This document shows, in pieces, positions 40,284 to 50,640 of a stretch of 64,000 nucleotides of DNA (the stretch's first letter is position 1; the number at the start of each line of letters is the position of its first letter). The notes under the pieces were generated by a model that was not told the origin of the DNA, searched no databases, and was given only the letters and a program-made list of their open reading frames with translations. The translations under genes and the position numbers were made by a program. Origin of the DNA: Corallococcus soli (GTDB lineage: Bacteria; Myxococcota; Myxococcia; Myxococcales; Myxococcaceae); assembly GCF_014930455.1 (NCBI RefSeq), contig NZ_JAAIYO010000001.1:992001-1056000 (forward strand), read 5' to 3'.

Positions 40284-41666
40284 GTGAGCGACATCACTGT
40301 CTATCAACCCGACTTCCTCTACGTGGAGGATCGGTTCCAGGAAGGCCGCGCGCTGGCGGTGGGCGCGGACGGACGCGTGCTGGACGCGGTGCCCGAAGGC
40401 GCGCGCGTGGAGCGGCTGCCGGGACGCGCGCTGCTGCCGGGGCTCATCAACGGCCACTCGCATGCGTTCCAGCGGCTCATCCGGGGGCGCACCGAGTACG
40501 TGGCCCCCGGCAAGGGACAGGACGACTTCTGGTCCTGGCGCGAGGCGATGTACCGCGCCGCAGAGGCCCTGACGCCGGAGGGCGTCTACATCGCCTCCCG
40601 GCAGGTGTTCGTGGAGATGGTGCTCGCGGGCATCACCGCCGTGGGCGAGTTCCACTACCTGCACCACCAGTCGGATGGGACGCCGTACGCGGACCGCAAC
40701 GAGCTGGCGCACGCGGTCATCCGCGCGGCCACCGACGTGGGCCTGCGCATCTGCCTGCTGCGGGTGGGCTACACGCGGGCGGGCTTCAACGTGGCCGCGA
40801 ACCCGCGCCAGCGCCGCTTCATCGACCGGGACGTGGACGCCTTCCTGTCCACCACGGAGGCCCTGGCGCACGCGGTGCGCGGCGACGCGCGGGTGAGCGT
40901 GGGGCTGGCGCCGCACAGCGTGCGCGCGGTGTCGAAGGACTGGTTGGCCCGCGTGGAGCGCGACGCGCCCGCGGGCATGCCCATCCACATGCACGTGGCG
41001 GAGCAGCCCAAGGAGATTGAAGCGTGCCTGGCGGAGCACGGCCGCCGTCCGGTGGAGCTGCTGGCGGACCTGGGCCTGCTGGGGGGCCGCTTCACGGCTG
41101 TCCACGGCGTGCACCTGACGGAGCAGGAAGTGCAGTTGCTGGGCCGGTCGGAGTCCACGGTGTGCGCGTGTCCGTCCACGGAGCGCAACCTGGGGGACGG
41201 CATCGTGCCGGCGGACGCGCTGGTCCGGGCCGGGGCGCGGGTGAGCCTGGGCTCGGACAGCCAGACGGTGGTGGACCTGCTGGAGGAGGCGCGGCAGTTG
41301 GAGCAGCACCTGCGGCTGGTGCGGCTGCGCCGGGCGGTGCTGGACCCCGGGACGGGCACGCTGGACGGGCTGGCGGCGCGGCTCTTGGACATGGCCACGT
41401 TGCAGGGCGCGCACAGCCTGGGCCTGGAGACGGGCGCGCTGACGCCGGGGTCGCCCGCGGACTTCTTCACGGTGGACGTGGGGCACCGCTCGCTGGTGGG
41501 CGCGGGGCTCGCGTCGCTGCTGCCGGGCGTCGTCTTCGGGGCGACGGCGGGCGCGGTGAAGGATGTCGCGGTGGCGGGCAGGTGGGTCGTGCGGGACGGC
41601 CAGCACGCCCTGGCGGAGGAGAGCGGCAGGGCCTTCCAGCAGCTCGCGCACCGGCTGTACCCCTGA
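40284..41666 (+). CDS. hutF: Formimidoylglutamate deiminase
   Basis: A 460-residue amidohydrolase of histidine degradation that removes ammonia from N-formimidoyl-glutamate to give N-formylglutamate. Metal-binding motifs are NGHSHAFQ (H58, H60), HMHVAEQPKEIEA, VHGVHL and SLGSDSQ, with CPSTERNLGDG typical of HutF. Start GTG 40284, preceded by no strong ribosome-binding site. No other hut genes (hutH, hutU, hutI, hutG) are in the window, so either they are elsewhere or this enzyme feeds another route. Confidence 0.9.
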   Translation: MSDITVYQPDFLYVEDRFQEGRALAVGADGRVLDAVPEGARVERLPGRALLPGLINGHSHAFQRLIRGRTEYVAPGKGQDDFWSWREAMYRAAEALTPEGVYIASRQVFVEMVLAGITAVGEFHYLHHQSDGTPYADRNELAHAVIRAATDVGLRICLLRVGYTRAGFNVAANPRQRRFIDRDVDAFLSTTEALAHAVRGDARVSVGLAPHSVRAVSKDWLARVERDAPAGMPIHMHVAEQPKEIEACLAEHGRRPVELLADLGLLGGRFTAVHGVHLTEQEVQLLGRSESTVCACPSTERNLGDGIVPADALVRAGARVSLGSDSQTVVDLLEEARQLEQHLRLVRLRRAVLDPGTGTLDGLAARLLDMATLQGAHSLGLETGALTPGSPADFFTVDVGHRSLVGAGLASLLPGVVFGATAGAVKDVAVAGRWVVRDGQHALAEESGRAFQQLAHRLYP

Positions 41667-41743
41667 GGGAGCGCGGGGAGCGATATGGGCCAGCACCCGG
41701 GGCGTTGAATGGCCCCGGAAGCGGTTCGAGCAGGAGGTCGCGG

Positions 41744-43195
41744 ATGCGTTCGGGAATCGTGCTGTCGCTGGTGCTGCTGGGGTTGGCCGTGGGATGCGCG
41801 GGGCGTCAGGAGCCGGAGACCCCGGACTACGAAGCGGTCTACGACGCGCCCCTGGAAGAGATGTGGCCGTCGGTGCGCGAGTACTTCAAGGACGCGAACC
41901 TGCCGTTCCGCGAGGACCCGGGCAGCCGGGTGCTGGAGACGGACTGGAAGCAGGAGTTCGGCGGCTCGAAGATCGCGGGCTACTGGCACCGCTACCTCGT
42001 CATGGGCAAGCGGGAGACGCCCACGAAGAGCAAGCTGTGGATCATCCGCGTCACCAAGTCCGTGAACAAGACGCTGATGGCGCCTGGCCGGGAACTCGCC
42101 TGGGGGCAGAGCCTGGATCGGGACGATGAACAAGGGCTCAGCCCGGAGGACCTCGAGGCCCGGTTCGCGTTCCCGCAGGGGGAGAATGCCTTCTACGTGG
42201 ACTCGGCCCAGGGCCACCGGGACCTGCACATGGAGTGGCGGGTGTTCCGCGGCATCGCGCCCCACCTGGAGAAGAAGGCGCCCGTCTCCGCCGCGCAGAA
42301 GGTGGCCCGGGCCTCCGACGCGAAGTCGGCCGCGGCCGGCTTCACCGAGTGCGGCCAGGAGATCATCGGCCTGAAGCCCCGCGCGAAGGCGGGTGGGGTG
42401 ATGCTGCTGGGCGAACTGCATGGCACGCAGGAGGTGCCGCGCTTCATCGCGCAGGCGGTCTGCCAGCTCACCACGTCGGGCACGCCGGTGTCGCTGGGTC
42501 TGGAGCTGCCGGTGGAGAACGAGGCGCGCATCACCGCCTTCGTGAAGAGCGCGGGCACGGAGGAGGACTGGCTCAAGCTGATGGAGGCCCCCTTCTGGCG
42601 CAGCCCGTATCCGGACGGGCGCGGCAGCGAGGCGGTGGCGAACATGCTGGAGCAACTGCGGCAGTTGCGTGCGCGCGGCCTGGACGTGGAGGCCTTCTTC
42701 TATGACCACCCGAAGCTGTCGGGCCAGAAGCGCGAGGACGCGCTCACGGCGACGGTGCTCTCGCACGTGAAGGCGGGGCCCACGCGCTTCCACCTGGTGG
42801 TGAGCGGCAACATCCACCCGCGCACGGCGCAGGGGCTGCCGTGGGACAAGCAGTACCAGCCCATGGGGCGGCTCTTGAAGGCGCAGCTCAAGAGCGTCAT
42901 GTCCCTGGACATGGCGTACAACAGCGGGTCGGCGTGGATCTGCGCGGCGGATCAGCGGGCCGGCAAGCTGGACTGCGGCGTGAAGGAGACGAAGGGGAAG
43001 GACAACGGGGACCGCTTCTTCGTGCACGTCTGGGACTCGCCCAACAAGGACGGCTACCACGGGGTGTTCTACGTGGGGCGGGTGAGCGCGTCGGAGCCGG
43101 CCATTGAAAAGGGGCTGGGCCGGCCGGGCGCGGATGACAATTCGGCGGCCCCGGCGGCGGTGGACGCGGCCCCGGTGGCGGCCACGCGACGCTGA
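41744..43195 (+). CDS. Lipoprotein with BamC-like N-terminus and a Tiki/ChaN-like C-terminal domain
   Basis: A 483-residue lipoprotein, with signal IVLSLVLLGLAVGC. Residues 28-150 (YEAVYDAPLEEMWPSVREYF, then YWHRYLVMGKRETPTKSKLW) resemble BamC/NlpB-like assembly lipoproteins. The C-terminal part has a domain that opens VMLLGELHGTQEVPRFI, characteristic of the EreA/ChaN/Tiki superfamily, with an ELP (LGLELPVENE) and later SGNIHPRTAQGLPW, which supplies further histidines. Such domains bind haem or act as metal-dependent esterases or proteases. A tail of Pro/Ala is presumably disordered. GGAGG lies six bases upstream of the ATG. The combination is one I do not recognise as a named family. Confidence 0.68.
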   Translation: MRSGIVLSLVLLGLAVGCAGRQEPETPDYEAVYDAPLEEMWPSVREYFKDANLPFREDPGSRVLETDWKQEFGGSKIAGYWHRYLVMGKRETPTKSKLWIIRVTKSVNKTLMAPGRELAWGQSLDRDDEQGLSPEDLEARFAFPQGENAFYVDSAQGHRDLHMEWRVFRGIAPHLEKKAPVSAAQKVARASDAKSAAAGFTECGQEIIGLKPRAKAGGVMLLGELHGTQEVPRFIAQAVCQLTTSGTPVSLGLELPVENEARITAFVKSAGTEEDWLKLMEAPFWRSPYPDGRGSEAVANMLEQLRQLRARGLDVEAFFYDHPKLSGQKREDALTATVLSHVKAGPTRFHLVVSGNIHPRTAQGLPWDKQYQPMGRLLKAQLKSVMSLDMAYNSGSAWICAADQRAGKLDCGVKETKGKDNGDRFFVHVWDSPNKDGYHGVFYVGRVSASEPAIEKGLGRPGADDNSAAPAAVDAAPVAATRR

Positions 43196-43262
43196 CGGCT
43201 CGGCCAGGCTGGCGTCGCGGCGCGGGCGGTGGCATGCAGGTGGCCTGACTGGAGGCCATCCC

Positions 43263-44405
43263 ATGAGCGACACGCTGCCCGCGCTGCGGGCCACCCTGGC
43301 GGAACTGGTGGCGCTGGACACCACGTCCTCGCGCCCCAACGCGCCCCTCATCGACTACGCCCAGGCGCGGCTGGAGGCCGCGGGCTTCACCGCCGAGCGC
43401 CAGCACTACGCCGACGACGCGGGCGTGGCGAAGGTGAACCTGGTCGCGCGCAAGGGGGACGCGGACCGGGCGGCGCTGGCGCTGGTGGGCCACTCCGACT
43501 GCGTGCCCTACGACGCGGCCTGGACGGACGCGCTGCGCCTCACCGAGCGCGACGGCAGGCTGTACGGCCGTGGCGCGTGCGACACCAAGGGCTTCATCGC
43601 CTGCGCGCTGCACGCGGCCACGCGCCGGGATTTGCCGGCGCTGGAGTCCCCGCTGCTCGTCATCCTCACCGCCGACGAAGAGGTCGGCCTCGTGGGCGCG
43701 AAGAAGCTGGTGGCGGCGGGCCTGGGCCGCGCGCGGCACGCCATCGTGGGCGAGCCCACGCGCCTCATCCCGGTGCGCGCCAACAAGGGCTACTGCCTGG
43801 CGGAGGTGGAGGTGCTGGGCAAGGAAGGCCACAGCGCGTACCCGGAGCTGGGCGCGTCCGCCATCTTCCGCGCCGGCCGCTTCCTGCAACGGCTGGAGAC
43901 GCTGGCGAACACCGTGCTGCGCGAGGACCGCGACGAGGGCTTCCAGCCGCCCTTCACCACGGTGAACGTGGGCCTCATCCAGGGTGGCAAGGCGAAGAAC
44001 GTCCTGCCCGGCGCCTGCCGCTTCACCGTGGAGTGGCGCCCCATCCCCGGCCAGTCCACCGAGCGCGTCCCGGAGCTGCTGGAGCACATCCGCCAGGAGC
44101 TCACGCGCGACGAGCCCGCCTACGAGGCGCGCATCCAGGTGCTGCGCATGGACCGGGGCGTCCACACGCGCGGGGACGCGGACGTGGTGCGCTTCCTGGA
44201 GGAGGTCAGCGGCAACGCGTCCGAAACGGTGTCCTTCGGCACGGAGGCCCCGCAGCTCACGGAGCTGGGCGCGGAGGCCGTGGTGTTCGGCCCCGGCGAC
44301 ATCCGCGTCGCGCACCAGACGGGGGAGTTCGTCCCCATGGAGGACCTGGTGCGCTGCGAGGATGCCCTGACGCGCGCGGTGGCCCGCTTCTGCGCGCCGC
44401 GCTGA
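43263..44405 (+). CDS. argE: Acetylornithine deacetylase
   Basis: A 380-residue metallohydrolase of the M20 family that removes acetate from N-acetylornithine in arginine biosynthesis. Zinc ligands and catalysis are visible as GHSDCVPYD (H77), GACDTKGF, TADEEVGL and GEPTRL. The dimerisation domain between has GHSAYPELGASAI, and the GTEAPQ motif near the C-terminus fits ArgE/DapE. GGAGG is seven bases upstream of the ATG. It ends 4 bases from the convergent mfd. Related M20 deacetylases act on other substrates, so the arginine assignment rests on sequence resemblance alone. Confidence 0.85.
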   Translation: MSDTLPALRATLAELVALDTTSSRPNAPLIDYAQARLEAAGFTAERQHYADDAGVAKVNLVARKGDADRAALALVGHSDCVPYDAAWTDALRLTERDGRLYGRGACDTKGFIACALHAATRRDLPALESPLLVILTADEEVGLVGAKKLVAAGLGRARHAIVGEPTRLIPVRANKGYCLAEVEVLGKEGHSAYPELGASAIFRAGRFLQRLETLANTVLREDRDEGFQPPFTTVNVGLIQGGKAKNVLPGACRFTVEWRPIPGQSTERVPELLEHIRQELTRDEPAYEARIQVLRMDRGVHTRGDADVVRFLEEVSGNASETVSFGTEAPQLTELGAEAVVFGPGDIRVAHQTGEFVPMEDLVRCEDALTRAVARFCAPR

Positions 44406-44409
44406 AGCG

Positions 44410-47400
44410 TCAGTGCCGGGGCAGCGCGCAGGTGCCCAGGTCGCGCAGCATCTTGTGCGCCTCCGCCAGCATCGCGTGCCCCTTCGCCTCCGGGGGCAGC
44501 CGGGCGATGAGCTTCATGTCCGGCGTGAGCCGGTAGTAGCCCTTGGAGCGCTGCACCAGGGCGGCCACCTTCGCGCCGTCCAGCAGCGCGTCCGAGCCCA
44601 GCGCCATCGACAGGCGGTTGGGGCCGCCCTCCAGCGCGCGCAGCCGCAGCTCGCGCATGTCGATCTTCAGGAGCGTCACCTCGGAGAGGGCGTCCACCTC
44701 GTCGGGGGCCTCGCCGTAGCGGTCCACCAGCTCCGCCCGCAGGTCCGTGACTTCGTCCGGGTGGCCCGCCTGGCTGAAGCGCTTGTAGAACACCAGCCGC
44801 TGGTGCACGTCCGCCACGTAGTCGTCGGGGATGAGCGCCGGCATGGGCAGGTTGATGTCCGGCTCCACGTGCACCCTGGGCGGCTGGCCCTGCAGCTCCG
44901 CCACCGCCTCCTCCATCAGCTGCGCGTACAGGTCGAAGCCGATTTCGGCGATGGCGCCCGACTGCTTCTCGCCCAGCAGGTTGCCCGCGCCGCGGATCTC
45001 CAGGTCATGGCTGGCGATGGAGAAGCCCGCGCCCAGCTCGGTGAAGTTCTGGAGCACCTCCAGGCGGCGCTGCGCGTCCTTCGTCACCGGACGGCGGGTG
45101 GGCACCAGCAGGTACGCGTACGCGCGCTCCTTGCTGCGGCCCACGCGCCCGCGCAGCTGGTAGAGCTGCGCGAGCCCGAACTGGTCCGCGCGGTCGACGA
45201 TCATCGTGTTGGCGCTGGAGATGTCGATGCCGCTCTCGATGATGCTGGTGCACAGCAGCACCTGGTACTTGTGCTCGGTGAAGGCCAGCATCACCTTCTC
45301 CAGTTGCCCTTCGGGCATCTGCCCGTGCGCCACGCCGAGGGTGACGTGGGGCAGCAGCTTGCGCAGATCCCGCTCCATGGAGGCCAGCGACTCCACGCGG
45401 TTGTGCACGAAGAAGACCTGGCCGCCGCGGGCGATTTCGCGCTCCACGGCCTCCTTGATGAGGCCCTCGTCGTACTTCATCACGAAGGTGCGGATGGCCC
45501 GCCGGTCCTGCGGCGGCGTGGCGATGATGCTCATGTCGCGCACGCCGGACATGCTCATGTGCAGCGTGCGGGGGATGGGCGTGGCCGTCAGCGTCAGCAC
45601 GTCCACCTGCGTGCGCAGCCGCTTGAGGGCCTCCTTCTGCTTCACGCCGAAGCGCTGCTCCTCGTCCACGACGAGCAGCCCCAGGTCCTTGAAGGCCACC
45701 TCGCCCGCCAGCAGCTTGTGCGTGCCGATGACGATGTCGACCCGGCCCTCCTTGGCGCGCTTGAGGATGTCGCGCACCTCCGGCGGCTTGCGGATGCCGG
45801 AAATCACTTCCACCGTGACGGGGTAGTCCTTGAAGCGCTTCTTGAACGAGTGGAAGTGCTGCTGCGCCAGCACCGTGGTGGGCACCAGCACCGCCACCTG
45901 CTTGCGATCCAGGGTCGCCTTGAAGGCGGCGCGCATCGCCACCTCCGTCTTGCCATAGCCCACGTCGCCACAGACGAGCCGGTCCATGGGCTGCGCCTTC
46001 TGCATGTCCGCGAGCACGTCCTCGATGGCCTTCGCCTGGTCGGGCGTCTCCTCGAACTCGAAGTCCGCCTCGAACTGGGCGTAGTACCGGTCCGGGGGCT
46101 GGAACGCGTAGCCGGGGTGCGCCTTGCGCGCGGCGGCCATCTGGAGCAGCTCCGCCGCCATCTTGAGCAGCTGCTCCTTGACGCGCTTCTTCGTCTTCTC
46201 CCAGCTCGTCGTGCCCAGCTTGTCCAACTGGACCGTGGCCGGGTCGCCGCCGGTGAACTTCTGGATGAGCCGCATGCGGCCCACCGGCAGGTAGATTTTG
46301 TCGCGCCCCGCGTACTCCAGGACGAGGAAGTCCCCCGGGATGCCCTGCACCTCCATCTTCGTCAGGCCCGCGTAGCGGCCAATGCCGAAGTCGGTGTGGA
46401 CGATGAGGTCGCCTTCCTTCAGGTCCTTGAAGCCCGCGGCGAACGCGTCCAGCTTCTTGCTGCGCTTCACGCGGCGGCGGGAGCGGACGCCGAAGATCTC
46501 CTCGTCCGCCAGCACCACCAGCCGGCCCTCGGCGTCCACGAAGCCGTGGCTCACCTCGCCGGTGAACAGGTGCGCCCACACCGCGGGCTCATAGAGCTTC
46601 GCGGGGTCCCCCATCGGTTCGGTGTGCACCTTCACCATCACCGACCGGTCCAACAGGAGCCGCTTGAGCCGGTCCGCCTGGCTCAGCGTGCCGCACGCCA
46701 CCGCGCACGCCACGCCGGTATCGCGCCAGCGTTGCAGCCGCTCCACCAGCGGGGTGAGCGCGCCCTCCTCGCCGTGGTGCGCGAGGATGGCCTCGCGCAG
46801 GTCCTGCGTCGTGCCGAAGCTGAAGGCCACCGGGACGTCCGTCTGCGTGAGCGACAGCCCTCCGCCCTCCACCACGCGCAGGGCCTGAAGCTTCGCGGCC
46901 ACGTCGTCGCGCGACAGGAAGTGGTGCTCCGGCGGGTAGGTGAGGTCCTGCCGCGCGTCGGCCTCTTCCACGCCGCGCGCCAGTTCGCCCCAGAGCTCGT
47001 CCAGGGCGCGGTCCAGGCTCACCGGATCATCCAGGTAGACGACGGGCTCCGGGGCCCAGGCGCGCAGGTAGTCGAACACCGTGACGAGCCCGCCCTCGAA
47101 GAAGCCGGGCAGCAGGCCCTCCAGGCCGAAGCCGGGCAGGCCCTCGCGCAGCGCCTCCAGCCGCTCGCGCAGCTTGATGGTGGGCAGGTTGATGCGGTCG
47201 GCGACGGCGCGGGCGGCGGCCTCGGCGCGCGGGCGCGTGTCGTCGGTGAGGAGCAGCTCGCGCGCGGGGACCAGGTCCACCGACTTGAGCGCGTCCACCG
47301 TGCGCTGCGACTCCGGGTCGAAGACGCGGATGGACTCGATGGTGTCCCCGAAGAACTCCAGGCGCACCGGCCGCTCGTACAGGGGACTGAAGACGTCCAG

Positions 47401-47991
47401 CAGGCCGCCACGCACGCTGAAGGTGCCCTTGTCCTCCACCAGCGGGCTGTTCTGGTAGCCCATCAGCGACAGCTTGCGCGCCAGCGTGTCGCGGTCGAAG
47501 TCCTGGCCCACCTCCACGCGCTGGGCCAGCTGCGCCATCACCGCCAGGGGCAGCACGCGGCGGTGCAGCGCGCGCACGGACAGCACCAGTGCGGGGAAGG
47601 GCGTGCCGCGCGCCAGGTGGAACAGCGCGCCCAGCCGCTCCGTGATGGGGCCCGCCTCCGGCGACAGCTCGTCGTACGGCAGGACTTCGTCCGCGGGCAG
47701 CCGCAGCACGCGCGGCTCCAGCAGGCTGCCGGTGCCGCCCAGGAAGAAGGCCAGGTCGTGCGCCAGCGCGTCCGCCGCCTCCTCGTCCACGGCCACGCAC
47801 ACCAGCGGCGCCCTGAGTGAGCGGTGCAGCCGGGCGAGCAGGTGCCCGCGCGCCGCGCCCTTCACCCCCTGCGTGCGCGTGCGGCGCCCGACGTGGAGGG
47901 AGGACAGCAGCCGGGCGAAGGCGTCACCGGACGGAGGGGCGCCACCGGGCCACGGCGAGCCATCGGACTTGGGAGGAGGGGAGGTGTCCAT
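44410..47991 (-). CDS. mfd: Transcription-repair coupling factor
   Basis: A 1193-residue helicase/translocase that removes stalled RNA polymerase at DNA lesions and recruits UvrA. It shows the UvrB-homology region at the N-terminus ([30 protein letters not shown]), the RNA-polymerase interaction domain starting around [17 protein letters not shown], and the SF2 helicase motor with Walker A GDVGYGKT (about 676-683), DEEQRFG and [22 protein letters not shown] is motif VI. The TRCF domain is at the C-terminus. Length is standard. The ATG at 47991 has no visible ribosome-binding site, which is common here. The 176-base gap upstream holds the end of the pilus cluster's hairpin. Confidence 0.95.
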   Translation of the reverse strand: MDTSPPPKSDGSPWPGGAPPSGDAFARLLSSLHVGRRTRTQGVKGAARGHLLARLHRSLRAPLVCVAVDEEAADALAHDLAFFLGGTGSLLEPRVLRLPADEVLPYDELSPEAGPITERLGALFHLARGTPFPALVLSVRALHRRVLPLAVMAQLAQRVEVGQDFDRDTLARKLSLMGYQNSPLVEDKGTFSVRGGLLDVFSPLYERPVRLEFFGDTIESIRVFDPESQRTVDALKSVDLVPARELLLTDDTRPRAEAAARAVADRINLPTIKLRERLEALREGLPGFGLEGLLPGFFEGGLVTVFDYLRAWAPEPVVYLDDPVSLDRALDELWGELARGVEEADARQDLTYPPEHHFLSRDDVAAKLQALRVVEGGGLSLTQTDVPVAFSFGTTQDLREAILAHHGEEGALTPLVERLQRWRDTGVACAVACGTLSQADRLKRLLLDRSVMVKVHTEPMGDPAKLYEPAVWAHLFTGEVSHGFVDAEGRLVVLADEEIFGVRSRRRVKRSKKLDAFAAGFKDLKEGDLIVHTDFGIGRYAGLTKMEVQGIPGDFLVLEYAGRDKIYLPVGRMRLIQKFTGGDPATVQLDKLGTTSWEKTKKRVKEQLLKMAAELLQMAAARKAHPGYAFQPPDRYYAQFEADFEFEETPDQAKAIEDVLADMQKAQPMDRLVCGDVGYGKTEVAMRAAFKATLDRKQVAVLVPTTVLAQQHFHSFKKRFKDYPVTVEVISGIRKPPEVRDILKRAKEGRVDIVIGTHKLLAGEVAFKDLGLLVVDEEQRFGVKQKEALKRLRTQVDVLTLTATPIPRTLHMSMSGVRDMSIIATPPQDRRAIRTFVMKYDEGLIKEAVEREIARGGQVFFVHNRVESLASMERDLRKLLPHVTLGVAHGQMPEGQLEKVMLAFTEHKYQVLLCTSIIESGIDISSANTMIVDRADQFGLAQLYQLRGRVGRSKERAYAYLLVPTRRPVTKDAQRRLEVLQNFTELGAGFSIASHDLEIRGAGNLLGEKQSGAIAEIGFDLYAQLMEEAVAELQGQPPRVHVEPDINLPMPALIPDDYVADVHQRLVFYKRFSQAGHPDEVTDLRAELVDRYGEAPDEVDALSEVTLLKIDMRELRLRALEGGPNRLSMALGSDALLDGAKVAALVQRSKGYYRLTPDMKLIARLPPEAKGHAMLAEAHKMLRDLGTCALPRH

Positions 47992-48118
47992 GCGTGGGCC
48001 CGGGGAGGGCCCTCGTGGCTAATTAGGGTGCTGCCTGCCCCAAATCAACGCCGGATGCTGAACGCCTGTCATGTGGCCATGAAACAGGACGGCCGCTGAC
48101 CGGGGAGGCGCACCCCAC

Positions 48119-48143
48119 GTCCGGAACCTGGAGGGTCCCGGAC
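48119..48143 (-). terminator. Hairpin at the end of the pilus cluster
   Basis: Arms GTCCGGAACC and GGTCCCGGAC pair at nine of ten positions with a five-base loop, 25 bases after the fimU stop on its strand. No U-tract follows. It is the best candidate for terminating the six-gene minor-pilin transcript. Confidence 0.5.
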
Positions 48144-48167
48144 ATGGAGCAGCCCGTCACCGCGGGG

Positions 48168-48875
48168 TTACGGCGCCGGCGCCGGCGCCGTGCAGGCCGC
48201 CGCCAGCCGCACGTCCTTCTTGGCCTCGACGTTGGTGGTCGCGGACTGCGAGTCGCAATCCATCACGCTGGACAGCCCCGTCAGCGGCTCCACCATCAGC
48301 ACGCTGGTGGGGCGGTCGGAGGTGAAGCGGAAGCGGATGGATTGGTCCTTGGGCGCCGCGTCGGCGACTGCCTGGGCCGAGCCAAGCGCCCCCTGCAGGC
48401 AGTCCATCCGGTTGAACGCCGGCCGGCCAGAGCCGGGCAGGAAGCACAGGTTGTTGATGTCCGTGGCGATCATGGAGGCCGGGATGACGATGTCCGGCCC
48501 CGTCTCATCGCAGCAGCCGGGGAAGTCGCGGCACGTCCGGTTCACGCAGGTCGGGCTGGGACAGCTGTCCACGGTCCACTCGTTCGGGTTGTTGAGGTCA
48601 GCCCCGCACTTCAACCGCTCCCAGCGGGCCACGGTGTAGCGCCGGCCGTCCGGCTGTTCGACGTCCGGCTCCACCACGATGCGCACGGGCTGGTTGGTGC
48701 TGATGGACAGCTGGCGCGCCCGCAGGGCCGAGGACCACAGCTCGCGCGTGGCCGAGGTCTCCCGCTGCCGGTCGATGCCGCCCTGCGTTCCCGCCACCGC
48801 CAGGGTGATGAGCACCGCCACCACCGCGACGGCCGTCATCAACTCCAGCAACGTCATGCCCTTCGTGTGCTTCAT
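48168..48875 (-). CDS. fimU: Minor pilin FimU/GspH-like
   Basis: A 235-residue type IV minor pilin. The prepilin site is KG/MTLLELM (Gly6, Met+1, Glu+5), followed by the hydrophobic helix. The body is cysteine-rich (CGADLNN, DSCPSPTCVNRTCRDFPGCC), suggesting several disulfides. The C-terminus ends in alternating Ala-Pro encoded by a GGCGCC triple repeat. FimU caps the priming complex in the pilus machine with PilV, PilW, PilX and PilY1. Its ATG overlaps the pilW stop (ATGA), and it is the last gene of the cluster. The naming follows cluster position and the FimT/GspH-like fold. Confidence 0.8.
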   Translation of the reverse strand: MKHTKGMTLLELMTAVAVVAVLITLAVAGTQGGIDRQRETSATRELWSSALRARQLSISTNQPVRIVVEPDVEQPDGRRYTVARWERLKCGADLNNPNEWTVDSCPSPTCVNRTCRDFPGCCDETGPDIVIPASMIATDINNLCFLPGSGRPAFNRMDCLQGALGSAQAVADAAPKDQSIRFRFTSDRPTSVLMVEPLTGLSSVMDCDSQSATTNVEAKKDVRLAAACTAPAPAP

Positions 48876-50134
48876 GGCGTCACCACCACTTCGTCATCAT
48901 CCTTGGGGGGCGGCCGCAGCAGTCCCACCGCCGCGAAGTTGCGCGAGAGGACGCGGAACGTCAGCCGGCGGCGCTTGTATCCATCCTGCTCGTGCCCCTC
49001 TTCATCCTGTCCGCCCAGGACGGCATCCTGGTTGATGCGGCGGGTGCGGACGACCAGCGTGATCTCCAGCTCGCGGACCCGCTGCCGCATGCGCTTCTGC
49101 AGCTCCTCGTCGGTGATCGGAAGCAGAAGGTCCTGATCGTCCGGCCCCTTGAGGTCGATGCGACAGGGCCCCGAGTTGAAATCCGCCAGCGTGCACTGGG
49201 AGATGTACGGGCGGGCGACGGTATCGTCAGGCCCGCTGGGGTACCAGTTCAGGGCGTTATGTCCGGCCGAAAGGTCGATGATCCCCTCGCGCACGGTCAT
49301 CCGCTCCACGTCGCGGCTCACCACGGACCAGGTCGGTTGACCGGGGGCGCGAGACTCCAGCGTGGGGATGTTGTCCCTCCAGTTCACCCGGTAGGCCGCG
49401 CCACCCAGGCGCAGGGCCAACCAGTTCTCCACGTCCGCCTTCACGCCGGTGGGCTTCCAGAACTCGGCGTCCAAGGCTCCGCTGCATGCGGGGGAGTACG
49501 GGACCTCGAGGTCCGGCCCGTGGACCGTGAGCCTCCCCGGGGTCCCGGCCATCACGCCGCTGACCTTCACGGGGCAGGCCACCTTGTTTCCACCGCTGAC
49601 CAGCACGGCGATGGTCGGCTGCGTGGGGTTCACCAGCTCATTGGAGGGATTCGTGGTCGTGCAGAACGTGCTCAGGTCGCTGGTGCGGTACCTGCCCACG
49701 TCCGGAGCGTCCGCGCACGGGGCCAGGGTGATCATCCCGCTCGTCTCCCCCCAGTAGAGCTGGAGCACGTCCGACGCCAGGGCCGCCGTGGGCGCCGGGG
49801 TGAAGCTCGCGTCCGGGCCCAGGGGCGTTTCATTGCCCGTCAGGTCGGGATTGGGCCAGACGGTGATGGCCGAGCGGTCATCATCGGGAGTGAGGCCGAA
49901 GGAGATGGGCGTGTTGCCCATGCCCGTGCCCGCCCGCGACAGGTCGGTGGTGAGCAGCTCCTTCACCGCCCGGCCCGTGACCTGCGCCATCATCGTCTGC
50001 TCTTCGAAGAGGGCGCGCTTCTGCATCTGCGTGCCCACCATCAGCCCCGTGGCCAACACGATGACCCCCAGGGCGCTGGCGATCATCACTTCCAGGAGCG
50101 TGAAGCCCCGCCGGTGCATGGATGCGGGGCTCAT
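48872..50134 (-). CDS. pilW: Minor pilin PilW-like
   Basis: A 420-residue minor pilin with prepilin site RRG/FTLLEVM (Glu+5 present) and a long C-terminal beta-rich domain (residues about 60-420), as in PilW proteins. The sequence ends with a Pro/Asp-rich tail. It is translationally coupled to pilV (ATGA) and fimU (ATGA). Start ATG 50134 has GAGGA upstream and places the prepilin leader at ten residues. It should sit within the tip/priming complex under PilY1. Confidence 0.82.
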   Translation of the reverse strand: MSPASMHRRGFTLLEVMIASALGVIVLATGLMVGTQMQKRALFEEQTMMAQVTGRAVKELLTTDLSRAGTGMGNTPISFGLTPDDDRSAITVWPNPDLTGNETPLGPDASFTPAPTAALASDVLQLYWGETSGMITLAPCADAPDVGRYRTSDLSTFCTTTNPSNELVNPTQPTIAVLVSGGNKVACPVKVSGVMAGTPGRLTVHGPDLEVPYSPACSGALDAEFWKPTGVKADVENWLALRLGGAAYRVNWRDNIPTLESRAPGQPTWSVVSRDVERMTVREGIIDLSAGHNALNWYPSGPDDTVARPYISQCTLADFNSGPCRIDLKGPDDQDLLLPITDEELQKRMRQRVRELEITLVVRTRRINQDAVLGGQDEEGHEQDGYKRRRLTFRVLSRNFAAVGLLRPPPKDDDEVVVTP

Positions 50135-50640
50135 TGCGCCATCCTCGTCTGGAGGACGACGACCTGCCGGCCGGAACGCACGCCCGGCTCTTCCCAGCTC
50201 ACGGACACCCGCACGTTCAAGAGATTGCCCGCTTCTCCTCCCACCAGCGGACGGTTCACGGGGGGATTGCCCCACTTGCCGCCCTCCGCGGAGATGGGAG
50301 ACATGACGTTGTCCACGTCCACGTCCACCGTGTACTCCCTGGCCAGGACCTTGGGGTCCGTGGGCGGCGTGTCCCGCAGGAGCCCCTCGGACGTCTGGTA
50401 GACCCGGAAGGTCTCGTTGATCCTCTCAGCGCAGTTCGGCAGCCCCTGGCATCCGGCTGTCAGGATGCTCTCCAGGGTCCGCTCCGCGATGATCTGCGCC
50501 TGGTTGGCGGTCAGCGTCCGCCGGTTGGCGAAACTGGTCTGGCTCACCACGGTCATCGCCGCCGACACGCCCAGCAGCATGACGGCCATGGTGGCCATGA
50601 CTTCCAGCAGGGTCACACCCCGTGAGGCACGCTGCATCAT
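50131..50640 (-). CDS. pilV: Minor pilin PilV-like
   Basis: A 169-residue minor pilin with leader MMQRASRG cleaved before VTLLEVM (Glu+5 present) and a hydrophobic helix MAVMLLGVSAAMTVV. It has a cysteine pair around GCQGLPNC. GGGAGG precedes the ATG. The gene overlaps the pilY1 stop and the pilW start by ATGA each, so PilY1, PilV, PilW and FimU are made together. It belongs to the priming complex. Confidence 0.82.
   Translation of the reverse strand: MMQRASRGVTLLEVMATMAVMLLGVSAAMTVVSQTSFANRRTLTANQAQIIAERTLESILTAGCQGLPNCAERINETFRVYQTSEGLLRDTPPTDPKVLAREYTVDVDVDNVMSPISAEGGKWGNPPVNRPLVGGEAGNLLNVRVSVSWEEPGVRSGRQVVVLQTRMAQ

Noticed and set aside
47992-48100. Possible -35/-10 pair for mfd (TTGATT, 17 bases, TAATTA)
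   Set aside because: Spacing is right but TAATTA matches the -10 consensus at only two positions. Not strong enough to list as a promoter.
48174-48191. Three GGCGCC units at the end of fimU as a possible recombination or control site
   Set aside because: They encode the alternating Ala-Pro at the pilin C-terminus in frame; simple coding repetition explains them.
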